Of a DNA stretch of 64,000 nucleotides, positions 57,965 through 64,000 are shown piece by piece. Position 1 is the stretch's first letter, and every line of letters starts with the position of its first letter. Location of the stretch: the NCBI GenBank assembly GCA_963969595.1, contig OZ018409.1, positions 23,034,975 to 23,098,974 of the forward strand, in the 5' to 3' direction. Source of the DNA: Neckera pumila (taxonomy: Eukaryota; Streptophyta; Bryopsida; Hypnales; Neckeraceae). The notes beneath the pieces were generated by a model. The model was not told where the DNA came from. It searched no databases and saw only the letters and a list, made by a program, of their open reading frames with translations. The position numbers and the translations under genes were made by a program.

Positions 57965-59214
57965 TTAACCCTTAAAGTCCTGAGGCATTTTCTAGGATTT
58001 TCTACCTCAAAAATCATTGAAAACTGCCATTTCTAATGCATTGATCAAAAAATCATATAAGATTAATTTTTTCAAAATCTAACCGTAGGATCTTGAACTG
58101 AACTTATATGAGATGATGTAGTAAAAATTTTGTGAAATTTGACCATAAGGATTGAAAGATAATTGCATTCAAAGTTACAAGTTTTATTTTCTTGGGCCTT
58201 GCCTGAAAATTTCAGATGGCTTTGACCGCCTCTTGTGGAAATTTTTTACATTATGGACTTCAATTTTATTTTTTTTCCATATTCAGTATCGTGTTAGGCA
58301 TATTTCCACTAATTTTCAAGTCAATCCAAGATATAGAGCACATCCAAAAAAATCCTGCAATGCACCTATGTCCCAAGATTTGACAATACACTATCCAAAG
58401 TTTGCATACATTTTCCCACCACCTAGTTCAAAAACCCACTAATCGGAACGGTGGATTGAAGTACGTAATCATACTTGACAAGCCCAAAATAAGAATTACT
58501 AATAAATTCAAGAATCTCTAGTTTCTATGTCAATTTCTAATGCAAAGTGAGCTCCAAGACATGGGGCAGCTCTTGAATCATAGGTTCCATTGCTCCCGAG
58601 ATGTACCCTTGTCATTCCCAATTGGTTCCCTTGTTCTCTAAGTTCCCTTGCCATTCCCTAGGTCCCATTGCATTCTCCAAGCTACCCATCGCCCCTGCAA
58701 GGCTGCCGCTATCAAAGTCACACATTACTCTGCGGTTACAATTTTATTATTATTATTTATTTATTATTTTTATTGAAAAGGAACAATGGCTATTTGCGGT
58801 TATATTTTGATCTCTGATGATCTCTAATTTTGACCCCCCGCCCTTCCCATTGTTCCCCTACCTCATCCCCCGTCAACTCGCAGACCCTGTCACCCAAACC
58901 CGCCGATCCAGTCTGTGAGCCCCTCTCTAACCCGCTGCCCTATCTTCTCTAGCAACGTGGCCCACAACTTAAAGTTTGGGAAGTCAATGGAATAAACCTT
59001 GCCCAAGCTGCTTCCTCTCCCCCATTTTCACTAAAAAGGAACATAACTTTTGCAATAAAGGTCCGATTCACATAAAAAATTTATGTGCTTGAAGCTCTTG
59101 AAAAAATGCATATGTGGTAAAAGTTTCAAAAATATTTGGTACAAATTGAGACTAAACGAGCCTACCTGAAATCAATTTTGTTCCTTGTAGGGATAATGGG
59201 ACTTTAGGGGTTAA
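57965..59214. mobile_element. TTAA family element, 1250 bp, with a C-rich insert
   Basis: TTAACCCTTAAAGTCC to GGGACTTTAGGGGTTAA, both TTAA intact. It exceeds the usual 930 bp because of a pyrimidine- and C-rich block at about 58555-59025. The left part matches 23771 onward. Confidence 0.8.
58555..59025. other. C-rich insertion within a TTAA element
   Basis: CCATT/CCCTTG-type phrases repeat ('ttccattgctccc', 'gtcccattgcattctcc'), followed by a CCCCCGCCC-rich stretch. No ORF domain or terminal repeats were found, and the origin is unknown. Confidence 0.5.
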
Positions 59215-61639
59215 AGGTTGGTCCGCCTTTTTCATGTGTTTCCTTGGATGGGAATATTATTAGCTCATTTTTTCAGGCAAAGACAAATAGATGCTGAAAT
59301 GTAATACAAGTGGTTTCATATTTTTGAAACCACACTTGAAATACTTATGAATTTTCAAATGAATTGTGTTGTAAGTACCTATTTATGACCAAAGGTCTTC
59401 TATAAATTGTTCACTTGTAACTTGTAAAGAGAAATCGAGAAAGCAAGAAGAATGATTGGCTCTTGCAATAAATAATAATTTTTCTTCGATCCATTCAATG
59501 ACTAGAGAGGTCAATTTCAGGACCACTTCATGTTTATTTTAGTGCTAATTATCGAAGTGATTTTTATAGCCCAAGTGAATTTTGAGCTTCCTACCTTAAT
59601 GCTTGAATATTTGAAGGTTTAGGAGGGGTGAAACTAAAGAGTGGCCAGTATATAGTAAGAAGTAGCACACTATTTAAATTGGATGGATCTTTGTCACTGT
59701 TTCACTTTTAAAGTATAGATGGATTTTCTTCACTATTTCACTTTTAAGTTGAATGGATCTTCATGGCCAATGTCAAAAGTAGCACATTTTATATAGTCAT
59801 ATTTAACGCAAGGTCCAAAAGAAAACTGAGTGAATGACAAATTGTACTAGAGAATAAATTGTGTGAATGACAAATTTTGTTGCATGTTCCATTGTAAGAT
59901 TTTGACAAGAATATGGTAGGTGCAAACATTTTCAGTCCTCAATGAATATATCTAGTAAATTAGGTTGGTCCATTATTGTTCTAAGATTAATTTTAGCATA
60001 TGCTTTCAAACTTTTTTTCAAACAATTGTTCGACGAAGTCCTTTAGGTTGTGCAAATTTATATGTTGCAACTCATTTTTCTAGGGTCAGTGAATTGTAGA
60101 TTGAGAACGTATTTGAACCACTTTCCTTTAAGATCCTATCACTAGGCTTGCACTTTGTTCCTAGGATTGTATTAATTTGCAGGATTGATTGGGTTTGCAG
60201 ACCTTGTATAAGATAGAGTTTCTAATAGTACAATGCTGGTTGTCCAAATTATTTGCTACAGCCATAGGAATACAAGACAAGCTTGGATTATTTTTTATCA
60301 ACGTTCTTGATATAAATATGTGCACAATAAATAATTTGTTTTTCTCTTGAAAATGTAATATATATTGTGTTGCAATTTGGAAGCCATTTGATGTTTGAAA
60401 ATTGCCTCCAATTGCTTGGAGCCTTGATAGCTTGCTATATTTTTAACAACTAAAAAGTCATTATAATGTTAGTATGATATTCATAGAATAATTATTACTT
60501 GTATACACTTAAAAATATATATATATATATTATATATAAATTTTTAGGAAAAAAAGCATAAAAATGTGACTATTATATAAGGAACTTAATAGAAATACAG
60601 TATAAAGAAAAAAATTACTTACAATAAATATAAAATGTACAAATTCATGAAAAGCACATTCCTTTTAAATAAGCTTGATACACTAGCAATAATAAAAAAT
60701 GTGTTTATTTTAGTAAACGTAAAAAATAAATAGAGATAAAATAAAATAAAAATAGTAAAAATAAAATTATAATGGTTAATAAAAAATCTCTAACTTTGAG
60801 TTTTGTTTTTAATTTAATTTTTAAATAAGTAAAATTTAGGACTTTTAGCTAAGCTCTTATAAACTTAAAAAACAATAATATATATAATAATTAAATAATC
60901 TCAATATGATATCAAAGTATAAGATTATTGTACTTGATTAGAATCTCTTTGAGGTGACAATTCAAATTGATTTAGATTATGATCAATTTGTTTGATTATA
61001 TATAAAAGGACATATAGGTAGTATACAAAGTAGCTCAATGGGTGAAGGAGATACACTTGACATAAGCATATCACTCTTCTAAGGTTAGGTGGTGAATTAT
61101 ATCAATAAATTTTATCTTCATATAATTTTAATTTCATATAGTCATGTATTTTCTATTCATTCATGACTTTTGGAATATAGCTATGCATTTTTTGATTAAT
61201 TTTTTGAATATTTTTGATTAATTTTTATAATTATAGTTGTATATAATGAACAAAATGTATTCAAATACACACAATTGTCCATCTTCTAATAAGAACTTTA
61301 AAGACTGGAAAGTTTACAAGGGCGGTTAAAAACACAAACATAGTTATGAAATTGATTGAAATGAAAAAGTTCATGAAAAAGAACAAATTGATTTTAGTAA
61401 CAATAATAGAATTCATGAAGATATATAAAAGTTCCAAGGACAAAGTAAATCTATTCCTAAAATTGTCAACAAAGTTATTATAAAAAGTTAGAGTTGTAAA
61501 ACTGATGCTTCAAAAATGATTGAATTATTTGAGTATTGTGTGCTTGTAGAAGGACACAAATATAAGCCATATATGTTGACAGGTTTTCAAGTCAAAGTGT
61601 CAAAAGTATTATGATCTTTTAGAGATATTTATTAGTATA
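59215..61639. other. AT-rich intergenic DNA
   Basis: No genes seen. A short tandem repeat ('gatggat.tt..tcac..tttcacttttaa', period about 35) is at 59679-59765. At about 60460-60900 the sequence is almost pure A/T with an (AT)n run near 60513-60533. Confidence 0.45.
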
Positions 61640-62801
61640 CACTAGAGGTTTTTTGCAACTGCACTATGCAACAGGTTTTTTAGTTGCATAGGACATTTAC
61701 AATTGATTTGTGACTGGTGATAATGGCCACCCCTAGTCTAGGAAAAAAGTTCAGCAATTACAAAAGTCATGCCTTATATATGACTCAATTGATTAAAAGT
61801 CATGTTTTATTGTTTGCGACTTGTAGATTTGTAGATTTCAAAATATTAGTCTCAATGGTTTATAGATTTCAAAATTTCAATATTTCATAATTATTTTTTT
61901 TTTAGATTTTGAATTTCAAATCTACCTTTTTGTTAGATTTCAAAATTCTAGATCTATTTTATTCCTAGATTTCAAAAATTCAAATATTGTTTTTTAATAG
62001 ATTTTATTGGTTTAGGAAACCTTACAATTTCATAGATTTTAAATTTTTTCTTGGATTTTAAATTTTTTTAATTTTTGTAGATTGTAGAAATCTGCAAATT
62101 GTAGAAACCTATACTCTATGAAAATTTACAAATTGTAGAAATCTTAGAATTTAATCCAAAAAATTCATTGCAAGAAGACTACAACAACTTACAAGTTTTA
62201 TATGTCCACCCTATTAGTACTCTTTACAATCGATATGGGACAATTGATATGGGACAATTGATATAAAATAAATGAGAATGAACTTTGGAAGCAACTAAGA
62301 AACAACTAAGAAACAACTAGTGTACGACTTAAAAGCGACAAACAATCGACTAGCTTCACTATTACAAAATTTAGTTTTTTTGTTGATTTGGTTGCACTCA
62401 TTTGGTTCACTTTTCTATTGATTTCTATCCAAATCAACAAATTACTCTCTAAATCAATAGAAAAGCTGAATCATATCTATGCAACCAAATCAATAGAAAA
62501 GCTGAAATATAGTAGTATAGGAGATGATTAAGAAACAACAAATGTACGACTAGAAAGCAACTAGGAAACAACTATGGTCATTTTACAATTGCAATCTTTT
62601 CTTAGTTGTTTCCTAGTCTTTTTTTTACAGCTATAGATTGATTGCTTTGCGACTAAAACAATATATCAATGCTGTAAAACAATGACATAAAATAATTACA
62701 TTAGATTTGGTGCTAATAAAGAGGACTATAGTGGCAAGATAGTTGTATAGGACACTAGTTGCATAATAGCCAGTTGTGTTGAACACGTTTTTTTTCTAGT
62801 G
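61640..62801. mobile_element. possible CACTA-like non-autonomous element
   Basis: CACTAGAGGTTTTTTGCAAC at the left and the inverted ...TTTTTTTTCTAGTG at the right, with further TATGCAAC matches inside, suggest weak TIRs. The interior holds 12-bp repeats (AAACAACTAAGA) and a nested perfect hairpin at 62385-62491. No 3-bp target duplication is evident, so the call is tentative. Confidence 0.35.
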
Positions 62802-63238
62802 CTAAGATATTTTTGAATGAATAGAAGGAAGTGGAAACATAATTATGGTTGCTTAGCAGCTTGATACTTTCATTGACAATGTAGTTGTATATGTTGATTA
62901 CACCTCAATTAAATTTTAATCTACATACACAACTATATTATCAATAAAACTAAGTATCAAACTACCAACTAATCATGATTATACTTAAACCACATTTTCC
63001 ATCTCCATACCATTCAGTAGTAGTTAGCAATAGTGGCCTCCTTCCAACAGAATTATGTAGAATATTTTAAATCATTTCATCTTTCGGATGATAGGATGTA
63101 GAATATTCCACACCCATCAACAGCTAAAATAATACATGTCAAAAAGTGTCAAAAAATTGAATATTAATTAATTGGGTCACAACTTCACTCTGAAATAAAT
63201 TCCAGTACTTGAAAAAAAAACTTGAAAAAAATTAGCAT
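62802..63238. other. intergenic, nothing recognised
   Basis: No supported features. Confidence 0.4.
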
Positions 63239-64000
63239 TTAACCCCTAAAGTTTCATGACTATGTAATCACCAAAAACACTCCAAAACTGCCATTTCTAA
63301 TATAACTACCAAATTTTTGGAAAAAAACAATTTTTGACACATGTAACCATAGGATCTTGTAGTATGATATTTTGTAAACATGTGGTAAAAATTTCAGAAA
63401 ATTCCACCGTGTGGATCATAAGATATAAGCATTCAAAGTCTTGAAAACCATTTTTTCAATCCTGCGAAAAACCGGGCAGCTGCACTTTGCAAGCTCACTT
63501 TTCAATGAAAAAATGCCGATAAAGGTGGTGCTTCTTTGAATTCAGTTTCCTAAACAAGTTGTCTATATGCATGAAAAATTTCACATCATTTGGAATTGTA
63601 CAACATATAGGAAAAAAATAGTAAGTAGAAAGAAGTAAAAAATGACTCAAAATACTAAATTGTTAAAAATTTAATCATGGAATTTAAAAATGCCAATCCC
63701 AACGGTTGTAATGTTGTAATAATCAATCTACATCCTAGGATTTTATTTTTTTCCAAAAATATTGAAAATTGAGTTAAATACACGACTTTTAAGTTTTTTT
63801 TAGAGTAGAGAATCCATAACTGCCCGCAAACCAAAAACTCTCATAACTTTTGACTCATTGATTGAAATGGAGTGATTCAAAGCTTTTTAAGTATATATAA
63901 ATGTAGAGAATCAATTTCAAAAAAAAAATTCCGAAAAAAATGATTTTTTCTGATCTGCCCAAACTGCCCGGTTACAAAAAAAAGTAACATATCAGGTCAC
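63239..64000. mobile_element. TTAA family element running off the window
   Basis: Begins TTAACCCCTAAAGTTTCATG. 762 bp are visible, collinear with 22386-23298; the right end lies beyond the window. Confidence 0.85.

Noticed and set aside
1..64000. CRISPR arrays, bacterial operons or complete LTR retrotransposons
   Set aside because: No regularly spaced short identical repeats, no polycistronic gene runs, and no reverse transcriptase, integrase or paired LTR signatures were seen.

Overview
The window looks like nuclear DNA of a land plant. It contains a spliced ALMT-type anion channel gene with GT-AG introns, an intronless AP2/ERF transcription factor gene, a eukaryotic-type tRNA-Cys(GCA), plant-style telo-boxes and a Stowaway-type MITE. 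The lineage cannot be fixed from sequence alone. Short introns, a divergent AP2 domain and very AT-rich, repeat-filled intergenic DNA would suit a bryophyte or another early-diverging plant, but that is a weak inference. There is no sign of bacterial operons, CRISPR arrays or a complete retrotransposon.

Gene-bearing parts are few and stand out by higher GC. (1) 11.7-18.1 kb: a promoter-like block with clustered ACGT cores, a degenerate tandem repeat, a TATA box, a relic of a mitochondrial carrier exon, and then a six-exon ALMT gene (15080-18060, 583 codons after splicing). (2) 44.6-46.3 kb: a TATA box, a leader built of repeated modules, and a single-exon ERF gene (45660-46247). (3) 54.6-57.7 kb: gene-like composition with telo-boxes, a short signal-peptide-like ORF, and a tRNA-Cys gene directly after its stop codon. 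Smaller islands at 25.3, 36.6 and 40-41 kb have gene-like composition but no recognisable product.

Most of the rest is non-autonomous DNA transposons, many nested. The dominant family has about fifteen copies of roughly 530-930 bp of own sequence. Its ends read TTAACCCCTAAAGG...CCTTTAGGGGTTAA. Two smaller unrelated elements (6392-6512 and 35711-35941) also end at TTAA. Paralogous empty sites visible in the window support a 4-bp TTAA duplication for the 35.7 kb element and a 3-bp CTT duplication for a CACTA MITE at 26.4 kb. A second family (six copies, ATTAGGAAAAATTTCAGG ends, with a GACGTGG/CCACGTC inner hairpin in several) repeatedly inserted into other elements. Other groups have TAAGGTAGAAGCACCC ends, GGGCAATTTCATTAAAATGG ends, TTGCAAGAA ends, TA-flanked CACTRAA ends, and CAGTAGAACCTCT ends.

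No transposase gene for any family is visible, so these elements must be, or have been, mobilised from elsewhere. The protein-coding genes show no functional linkage. What they share is architecture: both have tandemly duplicated sequence in the presumed leader. The TTAA-flanked family is the most unusual content and the best candidate for something poorly described in plants.
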